This document shows, one piece after another, positions 7,361 to 14,296 of a DNA stretch of 14,296 nt (positions are counted from its first letter, which is position 1; each line of letters begins with the position of its first letter). The stretch is from positions 1 through 14,296 of the forward strand of contig JAFGBV010000186.1 in assembly GCA_016932955.1 (NCBI GenBank), written 5' to 3'. The DNA is from Anaerolineales bacterium (GTDB taxonomy: Bacteria > Chloroflexota > Anaerolineae > Anaerolineales > UBA4823). A program made the translations under genes and the position numbers. Below the pieces are notes generated by a model. It was given only the letters and a program-made list of their open reading frames with translations, ran no database searches and was not told where the DNA came from.

Positions 7361-8566
7361 TTATAGCTCGCTGGTCATAATGAACAGCGGCTTCATATCA
7401 AAGCTGGCATAATTCGGCCGCAAGCGCTCTGTGTTATAGAACCTATTCACATCGATCAACTTCTTTGAGCTGGCAACCACATCGACCGGCACATTATCAT
7501 AGCGCCCATTCTTGAGCACAACCAGGCGTCCGTGGATATTTTTTAGGATCAAATCCAACGCCAGGTTGCCAAACGCCATTGGCATGATGGAATCAATTGC
7601 ATCTGGGTCGCCACCACGCACCAGGTAACCCAGCTTCTGGTTGATGACATTGATCGTGCGACCATTATTATGCTTTGCACTGAGGCTCTTTATACTCGCC
7701 GAAACCAAGTCGCCAATCCCGCCCAGCTTGGCATGCCCATACGCGTCTGTGGTGCGGTCTTCGAATACCATTTCGCCGCCTTCGAACATGGCACCTTCTG
7801 AGACGAGAGCGATCGAGTATTTGCTTGGGTTGCGGTTGCGGTCCTCCACGAGAAGAGTGGTCAACTGGTCAATATCGAATTTATACTCTGGGATAACACA
7901 ACGATTGGCAGCCCCTGCCATCGTGGGCAGCAAAGCGGTGAAGCCAGCATAGCGTCCAAACACTTCAAGCACCATAATGCGCTCATGCGAGCCGGCAGAT
8001 GTTCGCAGGCTGTTGGTGATCTGGATCGTTCGAGTGACACAAGTGCTAAAACCAATGCAGAGATCTGTTCCGGGCACATCGTTATCCATCGTCTTCGGGA
8101 TAGCAACGACCTTCACTCCCTCCTGGTACAAGCGCACGCCATAACTCAGTGTATCATCACCGCCGATTGGGATCAGGTAATCTACGCCCAGCCAGCCCAA
8201 GTTCTTGATCACCTCAGAAGTCAAATCGTTCACTTCGTTCGTATAGGTATCCTTCAGGTGTTCAGGAACCTCGCTCTTCTTGACCGAACTGGGGCGCGTG
8301 CGCGAGGTATGCAGAAAGGTGCCTCCCGTCCGACCAGCGCGGTTAACTACTTCTTCCGTTAGAAGTTGATAATTGTAACTGTTATCCACCTTTTCATCCC
8401 GAATAACTTCCAGTATCCCCGCCCAACCGCGCCGTAGACCAATCACCTGGTATCCTTCTCGCAAAGCGCGGATGGTGACTGCACGGATTGCGGGATTCAA
8501 TCCTGGCACATCACCACCGCCAGTGAGGATTGCAATCGTTCCTTTAGTTTTCTTGATATTTGCCAT
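7361..8566 (-). CDS. pfp: 6-phosphofructokinase, predicted PPi-dependent
   Basis: The 401-residue protein is a phosphofructokinase that converts fructose 6-phosphate to the 1,6-bisphosphate in the cytoplasm. Visible motifs are the phosphoryl-donor loop GGGDVPGLN (16-24), GGDD-T (135-139), PKTMDND (157-163, catalytic base Asp161), the substrate-binding FGRYAG (203-208), SEGA (256-259) and RGGDPDAIDS (317-326). The donor-selecting positions, equivalent to E. coli Gly104 and Gly124, are Asp138 and Lys158. That combination is established as typical of pyrophosphate-dependent enzymes, which work reversibly in glycolysis and gluconeogenesis. Automated annotation would probably call it ATP-dependent. 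The ATG start has GAGGTG five bases upstream. It begins 23 bases after the acyl-CoA mutase gene on the same strand, so co-transcription is likely. Family membership is certain; the donor is a prediction. Confidence 0.93.
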   Translation of the reverse strand: MANIKKTKGTIAILTGGGDVPGLNPAIRAVTIRALREGYQVIGLRRGWAGILEVIRDEKVDNSYNYQLLTEEVVNRAGRTGGTFLHTSRTRPSSVKKSEVPEHLKDTYTNEVNDLTSEVIKNLGWLGVDYLIPIGGDDTLSYGVRLYQEGVKVVAIPKTMDNDVPGTDLCIGFSTCVTRTIQITNSLRTSAGSHERIMVLEVFGRYAGFTALLPTMAGAANRCVIPEYKFDIDQLTTLLVEDRNRNPSKYSIALVSEGAMFEGGEMVFEDRTTDAYGHAKLGGIGDLVSASIKSLSAKHNNGRTINVINQKLGYLVRGGDPDAIDSIMPMAFGNLALDLILKNIHGRLVVLKNGRYDNVPVDVVASSKKLIDVNRFYNTERLRPNYASFDMKPLFIMTSEL

Positions 8567-8589
8567 CGTTACACCTCATAATCAATAGA

Positions 8590-10269
8590 TTAAATCCAGG
8601 TTGGTTCCTGGTAGATACCAAACACACCCTTCATCACTGCGATGATCTCGCCCAGGGTTGCATAAGCGCGCACCGCATCCAGAATGAAAGGCATGGTGTT
8701 TTCAGTCCCCTGGCAAGCCAGGCGCAAGCGATCCAGAGCCTGCCCTACCCGGCCTGCATCCCGCTGGCGACGCACCTGCGCCAGGCGTGCAATCTGCCGC
8801 TCACAGCCTTGGGGATCCATTTCCAAGATGGGAATAGCAACTGGCTTATCGTCAGCGTATGCATTGACGCCCACGATCCTGCGTAAATTGCGGTCAATCT
8901 CGCGCTGGTATAGATAGGCTGCATCTGAGATCTCACCCTGAAAGAAACCCTTGTGAATAGCAGGCAATACGCCACCTAACTCCTCAATACGCTGGAAATA
9001 TTGGTATGCCTGGGCCTCGATACGGTTGGTTTGCGCCTCGATAAAGTAAGAACCCGCCAGTGGATCAACCGTATTTGCCACACCCGACTCTTCCGCCAGG
9101 ATCTGTTGCGTGCGCAAAGCGATCTTCACGGCATGCTCGGATGGCAAGGCCAACGCTTCATCCATGCTATTGGTATGGAGCGACTGCGTTCCACCCAGCA
9201 CCGCCGCCAGGGCTTGAACTGCCACGCGGACGATATTGTTTTCGGGCTGCTGGGCAGTCAGCGAGACCCCGGCGGTCTGGGTATGAAAACGCATCAGCCA
9301 AGATCGGGGATTTTGGGCGTCAAATGTATAGCGCATCTCACGCGCCCAGATTCGCCGCGCGGCGCGGTATTTCGCAATCTCCTCAAAGAAATCATTGTGG
9401 GCGTTGAAGAAGAAAGATAAGCGCGGGGCGAAATCATCGATCTCCAATCCACGCGCCATCGCCCAACGTACATATTCCATCCCATCAGCAAGCGTAAAGG
9501 CCAGTTCCTGGGCAGCGGTAGAGCCTGCTTCGCGGATATGGTACCCTGAGATCGATATCGTGTTCCACTGCGGCACTTGTAATGCGCCAAACTCTATTGT
9601 ATCCACCACAAGGCGCATGGAAGGCTCTGGCGGGAAGATATATTCCTTCTGGGCAATGTATTCCTTGAGAATATCGTTCTGCGTAGTGCCGCGCAGGTGT
9701 TCTGAGCGCACCCCTTGCTTCTCCGCGGCAGCGATATACATGGCCCAGATGATGGCAGCAGGCGAGTTGATCGTCATGCTGGTAGAAACGCGGTCGAGGG
9801 GAATGCCATCCAGGAGGATTTCCATATCGCGCAGAGAGGATACCGCCACACCACATTTGCCAAACTCCCCAACTGCTTCAGGGGCATCTGTATCATAGCC
9901 CATCAGGGTGGGCAGGTCATAAGCAATCGAGAGGCCAGTTTGCCCTTGTTCGAGCAGGTATTTAAATCGTGCATTCGTCTCCTCCGCCGTACCAAAGCCG
10001 GCGAACATGCGCATCGTCCATAATTTACTGCGGTGTAGGGTAGGATGAATTCCCCGGGTGAAAGGATACTCCCCTGGAAGCCCCAGATCATTTAAGTAAT
10101 TAAAATCGGCGGCGTCGAGAGGGGTATATAAACGCTCCACAGGCTCAGAAGAAGTGGTGGTGAAAACGTCCTGGCGTTCAGGCAAACTGGATAAAGCCTG
10201 TTGCAAGCTGCTTTCTTGCCATTTTTTCAAGGCCTGACGGAGTTCTTCTAATTTCTGAGCATCATACAC
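8590..10269 (-). CDS. icmA: Coenzyme B12-dependent acyl-CoA mutase large subunit, isobutyryl-CoA mutase-like
   Basis: The 559-residue protein is the TIM-barrel substrate subunit of the methylmalonyl-CoA mutase superfamily, with WTMR (84-87), GYH with His244, the run TAQQPENN and [10 protein letters not shown]. It contains no DxHxxG cobalamin-binding domain, so it needs a separate small subunit, which is not in this window. At the two substrate-selecting positions (Propionibacterium numbering coincides) it has Phe89 and Gln207, in [11 protein letters not shown] and [10 protein letters not shown]. Methylmalonyl-CoA mutase has Tyr and Arg there; isobutyryl-CoA mutase has Phe and Gln; 2-hydroxyisobutyryl-CoA mutase has Ile and Gln. 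The best prediction is therefore interconversion of isobutyryl-CoA and n-butyryl-CoA, or a related unbranched/branched acyl-CoA pair without a free carboxylate. The length also matches IcmA (about 566). The GTG start is set by GAGGAG at 10278-10283. It is followed closely by the phosphofructokinase gene and preceded by the multi-sensor kinase on the same strand. Confidence 0.9.
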   Translation of the reverse strand: MYDAQKLEELRQALKKWQESSLQQALSSLPERQDVFTTTSSEPVERLYTPLDAADFNYLNDLGLPGEYPFTRGIHPTLHRSKLWTMRMFAGFGTAEETNARFKYLLEQGQTGLSIAYDLPTLMGYDTDAPEAVGEFGKCGVAVSSLRDMEILLDGIPLDRVSTSMTINSPAAIIWAMYIAAAEKQGVRSEHLRGTTQNDILKEYIAQKEYIFPPEPSMRLVVDTIEFGALQVPQWNTISISGYHIREAGSTAAQELAFTLADGMEYVRWAMARGLEIDDFAPRLSFFFNAHNDFFEEIAKYRAARRIWAREMRYTFDAQNPRSWLMRFHTQTAGVSLTAQQPENNIVRVAVQALAAVLGGTQSLHTNSMDEALALPSEHAVKIALRTQQILAEESGVANTVDPLAGSYFIEAQTNRIEAQAYQYFQRIEELGGVLPAIHKGFFQGEISDAAYLYQREIDRNLRRIVGVNAYADDKPVAIPILEMDPQGCERQIARLAQVRRQRDAGRVGQALDRLRLACQGTENTMPFILDAVRAYATLGEIIAVMKGVFGIYQEPTWI

Positions 10270-10277
10270 AATGCTTT

Positions 10278-10283
10278 CTCCTC
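10278..10283 (-). promoter_or_regulatory. Shine-Dalgarno sequence fixing the GTG start of the acyl-CoA mutase gene
   Basis: GAGGAG on the minus strand lies eight bases before the GTG at 10267-10269. It supports this GTG as the real start. Confidence 0.8.
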
Positions 10284-10365
10284 GCGTCTATACAATATAC
10301 CAATTACCTGCAGAAAATCATTCGCACAGACCACTCGCGCAGCGGTAACGAAAAACCGCATCGTA

Positions 10366-13281
10366 TTATAGCACGGCCTTCAACCAGACAGTAAATACGC
10401 TGCCGACTTGCGGTTGGCTCTCAACCGTGATCTTGCCCTGCAGGCGTGTCACAATCTCTTTGGAGATTGCCAACCCAAGACCTGTACCGGGTGACCCGGT
10501 TTGCCGACTCGCTAGGCCACGGTAGAAACGATCAAACACATGGGGTAACTCGTCTTCCTGAATACCGACCCCAGAATCGGTCACATGAATCAAAACCCAG
10601 GCATTATCTTCCTGCTGAGAAATTCCAGATGACAATACGATCGTTCCTCCTGGAGGAGTATAGTTGATCGCATTGGTGAGCAAGTTGGATATGGCCTGGT
10701 TAAGTAAATTGATATCGGCAAGCGCCAAGGGCAACTCTACTGCAGGCTCATAGGCTAATCTGAGCGAGCGCTGCTGCGCCATCATAGCCCGGTCTGCTAC
10801 CAGTTCAGCCAGAAGGCGGTTGATATCCGTCGGCTTACAGTTAATTTCAACGCGCCCGGCCTCCAGGCGTGAGATGGTCAATAAATCTTCAATCAAATGA
10901 CCCAGGCGGTGAGTCTCTCGTTTCAAGGTATCTAAATATGGCTTGCTTTGTCCAGTTTTATCCAGGCCAGAAAGCAGGTCGATATACAACATCAGATTCG
11001 TCAGTGGCGTGCGCAACTCATGCGAAACATCAGAAACAAAGTGCGTTTTCATCTGATCCAGCTCGCGAAAACGTGTCACATCCCGAAATACCACAACCAA
11101 CCCCACGCGCTCCTGGTCAACAGGGATTGGGCTGGCTAATGCCTGATAGGCACGCCCTTCTGCCTCCAAGACGGCTTCTTCTGCCATCAACCCTGCGCTT
11201 TGTAACTTAGCCAGAAACTTCGGCGAGAATAAATCCAACTCAAGATGATGTGCATGCAACAGAAGCATCTCGCCTGCTTGATTCGCATGGATCGGCTGGT
11301 TATTTTCATCCAGCACAAACACAGCATCTGGTACCGAGGCAAGAATGCTCTCGATGCGATTCTTGGCTGCCTCCAATTCTGCGGTGCGCTCAAGCACACG
11401 GTCTTCCAACTCAGTTGCATATGCCTGCAAACGAGTATATAAGCGTGCATTCTGGATCGCCATTGCAGCATAATCAGCCAGCGCCTGGAGGCGGTGCATT
11501 ACCTCCTCGGTCATGAAGTTGGGTTGGTCACTATCAACGCTGAGGAAGCCAACCACCTGATCCGCCACCTGCAAGGGAGCGCCAGCATAAGAACGGATCC
11601 ATTCTGTGCCTTGGGTAGCCGTCCAATGCTCATCTTGATAGGTGTCCAGAATAATTATGGGCTGTCGCGTGTTCAGCATATGCTGTAATGTATAAATTTT
11701 GAGTGAAAGACCTTGCTCAAAAGCGCGCAGGTGTTCGGGTACCGAATCATAGCCACGCGCGCACACAAGGCGAGCATTATCGCCTTCAATGAGCATGATA
11801 TTGGCTGATCGACAGGCAGTCACACGCAACACCTGTTCCAGAATCTGGTCTAATACATCATCCAGATTTAAGAGCCGATTGATGCTGGCAGCAGCCTGTG
11901 CCAGCGCGACAGCCAGTTGGCGCTGACTATATTCGGCCTGGTAGAGGCGAGCATTCTGGATGGTGATTGCCAGCGTATGAGCAAGTGTCAATCCTAATTG
12001 AACATCATTCTCGGTAAAGGAGTATGGTTGGTTGTAATACACAACCAACGCCCCAATCGGCTGCTCCTGGTGGATGATCGGCAGGATTAACAAAGCGCGA
12101 ACCCCATAATCTGCCATGAAATGTATGTGCTCACCATACTGAGGATCATTCAGCACATCCGAGACATATACCGGCTGATGAGTTCTGAGAGCAGTGCCGC
12201 CAGGCATTCCCTGAAGATTGCTAATAACCCGCTGGGCATATTCGAGCGGGAGATTATACAAGATCGGTTCGTAGCCAGTGTTGTTCTTGATCATAAAAAT
12301 CGCTGAAGCCCAGGCTTGCATCAATTCCACGCTGGCGATCAAAAAACTACGCATGAGTTCTTCGGGGTCGCGTATCTGGACGTATTCAGTTGCCACTCGA
12401 TTCAAAGTCAGCAATTTATGCTCATACTGGAGGTTATGACTGATATCGCGAATGCTGACCACGACCTGGGGTGCTTGATTCTGTCCTTGATGTACCAAAG
12501 CAGCACGCACCGCAATATGAATCGGCTTTGGGAGCGCATATTGCACATCAAATTCGGCGTTCAAAACACCCAGCTCCAATAAAGCCTGGCGGTATACATC
12601 AAGGTCTGCCTGGTGACCATCCATCTCCAATAAGCCGCGGACATTGCGATCTGGTAAATCGCCACCAAGTGGAGAAAGTATCTTTTTCACCGCCTGGTTG
12701 GCATATAAGATATCCCCATTCAGGTCGACTATCAGCAACCCGTCCAGCATATTCTCGGCCGCGGCATTTAATGCGATCTGCTTTTTACGCAGCTCCAGGT
12801 TGTCAATCGCATTCGCCAAATTATCAGCTAATCCTTGCAACAGCAGGATTTCCTCTTGATCAAAGATATTGGGTTTCTCAGACACTATCCCCAGCAATCC
12901 TAACTTACCGCCATCCTGAAGGAGAGGAAAGATCGCCATGGCACCATAACGACGCTCCAGGGCCTGGCTACGCCAAGCTGAACCTGGTGGTTCACGAGCA
13001 ATATCCTCAATGATCACTGCCTGACCCGTACCGTAGACGACAGCAGCAGGGGTGCCATCAATCCATCCTTCCCTTTCATCCAACAGGATCTCCCGCAGGT
13101 AGCCTTCTTCTTTCCCGGCATAGGCAAGTAAACCGCCATGGGTAGTAAGTTTGATCCACACCATCGAATAGCCACAGTTGTCGACCAGTAAGGAGCAGGC
13201 TTGTTCTAATAGTTGCCGAGAGTCTTCTGCTCGCACTGCCAAGTTATTGATCTGTAAGAAGGTTGATATCAGCTTTGACAT
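10366..13281 (-). CDS. Multi-sensor (GAF-PAS-GAF-GAF-PAS) soluble histidine kinase
   Basis: This is a 971-residue cytoplasmic kinase without membrane segments. In order (ATG numbering): GAF (about 10-160), PAS (about 170-280, LDGLLIVDLNGDILYANQA), GAF (about 290-445), GAF (about 455-615), a coiled coil (about 618-645), PAS (about 645-740, DAVFVLDENNQPIHANQA), HisKA with SHELRTPLTNLMLYI (His754), and an ATPase domain with N-box NLLTNAINYTPPGG (Asn870), G1 DSGVG (Asp902) and G2 GTGLGLAIS (about 932-940). All catalytic motifs are intact, so it should be an active kinase integrating several signals; ligands are unknown. A GTG at 13293 would add four residues. The ATG at 13281 is preferred because GAGG (13288-13291) lies six bases before it. 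No response regulator is adjacent. It is followed 96 bases later by the mutase gene on the same strand, so it could share a transcript with the metabolic genes. Confidence 0.93.
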   Translation of the reverse strand: MSKLISTFLQINNLAVRAEDSRQLLEQACSLLVDNCGYSMVWIKLTTHGGLLAYAGKEEGYLREILLDEREGWIDGTPAAVVYGTGQAVIIEDIAREPPGSAWRSQALERRYGAMAIFPLLQDGGKLGLLGIVSEKPNIFDQEEILLLQGLADNLANAIDNLELRKKQIALNAAAENMLDGLLIVDLNGDILYANQAVKKILSPLGGDLPDRNVRGLLEMDGHQADLDVYRQALLELGVLNAEFDVQYALPKPIHIAVRAALVHQGQNQAPQVVVSIRDISHNLQYEHKLLTLNRVATEYVQIRDPEELMRSFLIASVELMQAWASAIFMIKNNTGYEPILYNLPLEYAQRVISNLQGMPGGTALRTHQPVYVSDVLNDPQYGEHIHFMADYGVRALLILPIIHQEQPIGALVVYYNQPYSFTENDVQLGLTLAHTLAITIQNARLYQAEYSQRQLAVALAQAAASINRLLNLDDVLDQILEQVLRVTACRSANIMLIEGDNARLVCARGYDSVPEHLRAFEQGLSLKIYTLQHMLNTRQPIIILDTYQDEHWTATQGTEWIRSYAGAPLQVADQVVGFLSVDSDQPNFMTEEVMHRLQALADYAAMAIQNARLYTRLQAYATELEDRVLERTAELEAAKNRIESILASVPDAVFVLDENNQPIHANQAGEMLLLHAHHLELDLFSPKFLAKLQSAGLMAEEAVLEAEGRAYQALASPIPVDQERVGLVVVFRDVTRFRELDQMKTHFVSDVSHELRTPLTNLMLYIDLLSGLDKTGQSKPYLDTLKRETHRLGHLIEDLLTISRLEAGRVEINCKPTDINRLLAELVADRAMMAQQRSLRLAYEPAVELPLALADINLLNQAISNLLTNAINYTPPGGTIVLSSGISQQEDNAWVLIHVTDSGVGIQEDELPHVFDRFYRGLASRQTGSPGTGLGLAISKEIVTRLQGKITVESQPQVGSVFTVWLKAVL

Positions 13282-13287
13282 TGGGGA

Positions 13288-13291
13288 CCTC
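13288..13291 (-). promoter_or_regulatory. Shine-Dalgarno sequence deciding the start of the multi-sensor kinase
   Basis: GAGG on the minus strand lies six bases upstream of the ATG at 13279-13281. The in-frame GTG at 13293 overlaps this motif and has no good ribosome-binding site of its own, which argues for the ATG. Confidence 0.6.
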
Positions 13292-13324
13292 ACCTGAGAA
13301 GACTCATGGATCTGGCTCTCCGGG

Positions 13325-13365
13325 AATCGCTATCCTGTAGATGGAGGTAGCCTGGGATGGCGATT
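13325..13365. repeat. 11-bp inverted repeat in the divergent intergenic region
   Basis: AATCGCTATCC (13325-13335) and GGATGGCGATT (13355-13365) are complementary over 11 positions with one T-G pair, around a 19-base spacer. It lies in the 112-base (124 counting from the ATG) region between the divergent kinase and NYN genes. It could be an operator, or a hairpin in the 5' leader of the kinase mRNA. No function can be assigned. Confidence 0.5.
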
Positions 13366-13380
13366 TATTGCAAATCATAG

Positions 13381-13386
13381 ATTATA
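13381..13386 (-). promoter_or_regulatory. Candidate -10 box for the multi-sensor kinase
   Basis: A perfect TATAAT is present on the minus strand about 100 bases before the kinase ATG. No good -35 box is found at 16-18 bases. If used, the leader would be roughly 90 bases and would contain the 13325-13365 inverted repeat. The same AT-rich stretch reads TATAAA on the plus strand, towards the NYN gene. Confidence 0.3.
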
Positions 13387-13405
13387 AAGAATGTGAGGTG
13401 AAACA

Positions 13406-13936
13406 GTGATATTATATCTGAGTTATCTCAGTCGGATGGGGCAAAGTATGCATTACCTGATCGATGGTCATAACCTGATCCCACACATACCTGGTCTGCA
13501 TTTGGGCCTTATTGATGATGAAGAACGACTGGTGAAATATTTGCAAGGATATTGCCAGCGGAAAGGCGTGCAAGTGGATGTCTATTTTGATAATGCCCCG
13601 CCTGGGTGGGCCAGGAAGCGCAGGTTTGGCAGTGTTACGGCTCATTTCGTTGCCCAAGGGCTGACAGCAGATGATATGATCCGGAGACGGATCGTATCTG
13701 CAGGGCGAACAGCCAGGAATTGGACCGTGGTCAGCTCAGACCAGCGCATCCTGGTAGCGGCGAAGGAATCCCATGCACGCGTGATGCGTTCCGAGGCTTT
13801 TGCGCGTCAGATGTTACAGTATACAAGCAAACGAACAACTAGGGATGAGAAAACACACGATGTTGCCCTGGAAGATCACGAGGTGCAAACATGGTTAGAG
13901 ATCTTCGAAGGCAATGATTTAGAGAAAAAGGGCTGA
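13406..13936 (+). CDS. YacP-like NYN-domain protein, predicted ribonuclease
   Basis: The protein (176 residues from GTG) has the PIN-like NYN fold typical of the YacP/DUF901 family, thought to act in RNA processing. The first strand carries YLIDGHNLI (Asp20, Asn23), followed by VDVYFDNAP (Asp62), TADDMI (Asp89-Asp90) and VVSSDQRI (Asp112). These acidic residues are spaced as in the metal-binding site of the family. The start is uncertain. The GTG at 13406 has GAGGTG five bases upstream, but family members usually begin a couple of residues before LIDGHN. That would fit the ATG at 13448 (162 residues, weak GGGG upstream); an ATG at 13436 is also possible. The C-terminal 40 residues are charged. 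It diverges from the multi-sensor kinase and no classical terminator follows it directly. Cellular target unknown. Confidence 0.85.
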   Translation: MILYLSYLSRMGQSMHYLIDGHNLIPHIPGLHLGLIDDEERLVKYLQGYCQRKGVQVDVYFDNAPPGWARKRRFGSVTAHFVAQGLTADDMIRRRIVSAGRTARNWTVVSSDQRILVAAKESHARVMRSEAFARQMLQYTSKRTTRDEKTHDVALEDHEVQTWLEIFEGNDLEKKG

Positions 13937-14000
13937 AATTCTCAGGTATTCCTAATTATATTCTCATTTATTCCGGACAATTTTGGTGTATATTAGGGGC

Positions 14001-14145
14001 GTTGACACCTGCATTTCCTTTTACTGGTATCTCAGGTGTCCACCACCGGAACAGGTAATCAGTTCGTCCCCCCCGTACTGAACGCCCCCGGTGGCCCTCC
14101 TTAGATTGCCGGGCGTGTCCCCCACACGCCCGGCGCTTTGTTAAT
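14001..14145 (+). ncRNA. Candidate structured small RNA in the intergenic region
   Basis: This stretch has no gene but is unusually rich in complementary segments. GACACCTG (14004-14011) pairs with CAGGTGTC (14033-14040). CCACCGG (14043-14049) pairs with CCGGTGG (14088-14094), enclosing CAGTTCG (14060-14066) with CGTACTG (14074-14080, one T-T mismatch). GCCGGGCGTGT (14108-14118) pairs with ACACGCCCGGC (14124-14134), followed by GCTTTGTTAAT. The loops TCCCCCC and CCCCC are C-rich, and CCTCCTTA (14096-14103) between hairpins is unpaired. Upstream, TATATT (13989-13994) could be a -10 box placing the transcript start at the first stem, but the -35 is poor. No known RNA family was recognised. Transcription and strand are inferred. 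Confidence 0.4.
14108..14139 (+). terminator. Strong GC-rich hairpin with short T-rich tail
   Basis: A perfect 11-pair stem, GCCGGGCGTGT with ACACGCCCGGC, encloses a CCCCC loop and is followed by GCTTTGTTAAT. The tail is weak for a classical terminator. It could end the candidate small RNA or read-through from the NYN gene. Confidence 0.5.
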
Positions 14146-14147
14146 AC

Positions 14148-14192
14148 TTAGGGGTGGTTATAGGCGGCTTCGCTGCCTATAACCACCCCTAA
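14148..14192. repeat. 45-base near-perfect palindrome (21-bp stem)
   Basis: Bases 14148-14168 and 14172-14192 are complementary at all 21 positions (one T-G pair) around a TTC loop. The stem begins TTAGGGGTGG and ends CCACCCCTAA. No T-run follows on either strand. It lies 26 bases past the stop of the minus-strand ORF at the window edge and 13 bases after the previous hairpin, so it may act between convergent transcripts or be a dispersed repeat. Confidence 0.75.
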
Positions 14193-14218
14193 AACACTTT
14201 ATACGTTAGTTGGTCTTT

Positions 14219-14296
14219 CTAGCGCCTGGTATTGGGGTTGTTGGGATGATAGCCGCTCATCGAGACGGGGTGGTAGGTGGGCTCGGGGCGGGAGTA
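14219..14296 (-). CDS. 3' end of a minus-strand ORF (partial, hypothetical)
   Basis: From the right edge a minus-strand frame stays open for 25 codons and stops at TAG (14219-14221). It encodes a proline-, histidine- and asparagine-rich tail (YHPVSMSGYHPNNPNTRR at its end). The GC-rich third positions look coding, but the stretch is short. Its protein family cannot be told from this piece, and chance remains possible. Confidence 0.4.
   Translation of the reverse strand, partial: YSRPEPTYHPVSMSGYHPNNPNTRR

Noticed and set aside
8590..10269. Truncated methylmalonyl-CoA mutase missing its B12 domain by deletion
   Set aside because: The length and natural C-terminus match two-subunit mutases whose B12-binding subunit is a separate gene.
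10365..10370. TATAAT on the minus strand overlapping the kinase stop codon as a mutase promoter
   Set aside because: No acceptable -35 box at 16-18 bases; left uncalled, though it would give a leader of about 90 bases.
12471..13013. 180-residue plus-strand ORF opposite the multi-sensor kinase
   Set aside because: It is antisense to intact GAF and PAS domains, with an irregular composition and no domain.
14001..14192. CRISPR array or known RNA (4.5S, 6S, tmRNA, RNase P)
   Set aside because: There are no spaced direct repeats, and none of the conserved core sequences of those RNAs were recognised.

Overview
The window looks like a chromosomal segment of an anaerobic member of the Chloroflexota, most likely class Anaerolineae. 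This placement is inferred from the style of the proteins: cytoplasmic GAF/PAS histidine kinases, a DnaE with a long proline-rich C-terminal extension, an acyl-CoA mutase large subunit without its B12 domain, and a PPi-type phosphofructokinase. Base composition is roughly balanced. No phage gene, complete insertion sequence or CRISPR array was seen.

Layout. Positions 1-1523 (minus strand) hold a two-component pair: a GAF-domain histidine kinase and, 15 bases after it, a response regulator cut by the window edge. Positions 1602-1983 hold a 168-bp element bounded by 22-bp inverted repeats, with a small ORF inside, then a tRNA-Lys(CTT) gene on the minus strand with a near-consensus promoter and a strong terminator. 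Plus-strand genes follow: a REC-HD-GYP regulator (2120-3166) and dnaE (3267-7265), the latter with its own promoter. A long hairpin at 7308-7344 separates dnaE from a convergent minus-strand block, read right to left: a 971-residue multi-sensor histidine kinase (10366-13281), a B12-dependent acyl-CoA mutase large subunit (8590-10269) and a phosphofructokinase (7361-8566). A YacP-like NYN nuclease gene (13406-13936) diverges from the kinase. The last 360 bases hold a hairpin-rich intergenic region and the 3' end of a minus-strand ORF.

How the genes relate. Three signalling proteins (kinase/regulator pair, HD-GYP regulator, orphan multi-sensor kinase) surround housekeeping and metabolic genes. 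The mutase and phosphofructokinase lie 23 bp apart and are probably co-transcribed. Active-site residues argue against the default names of both: the mutase carries the Phe/Gln pair of isobutyryl-CoA mutase rather than the Tyr/Arg pair of methylmalonyl-CoA mutase, and the phosphofructokinase carries the Asp/Lys pair of PPi-dependent enzymes.

The most unusual part is 14001-14145. Four predicted stems, two C-rich loops and an unpaired CCTCCTTA (identical to the anti-Shine-Dalgarno tail of 16S rRNA) suggest an unrecognised small RNA. This is inferred from sequence alone.
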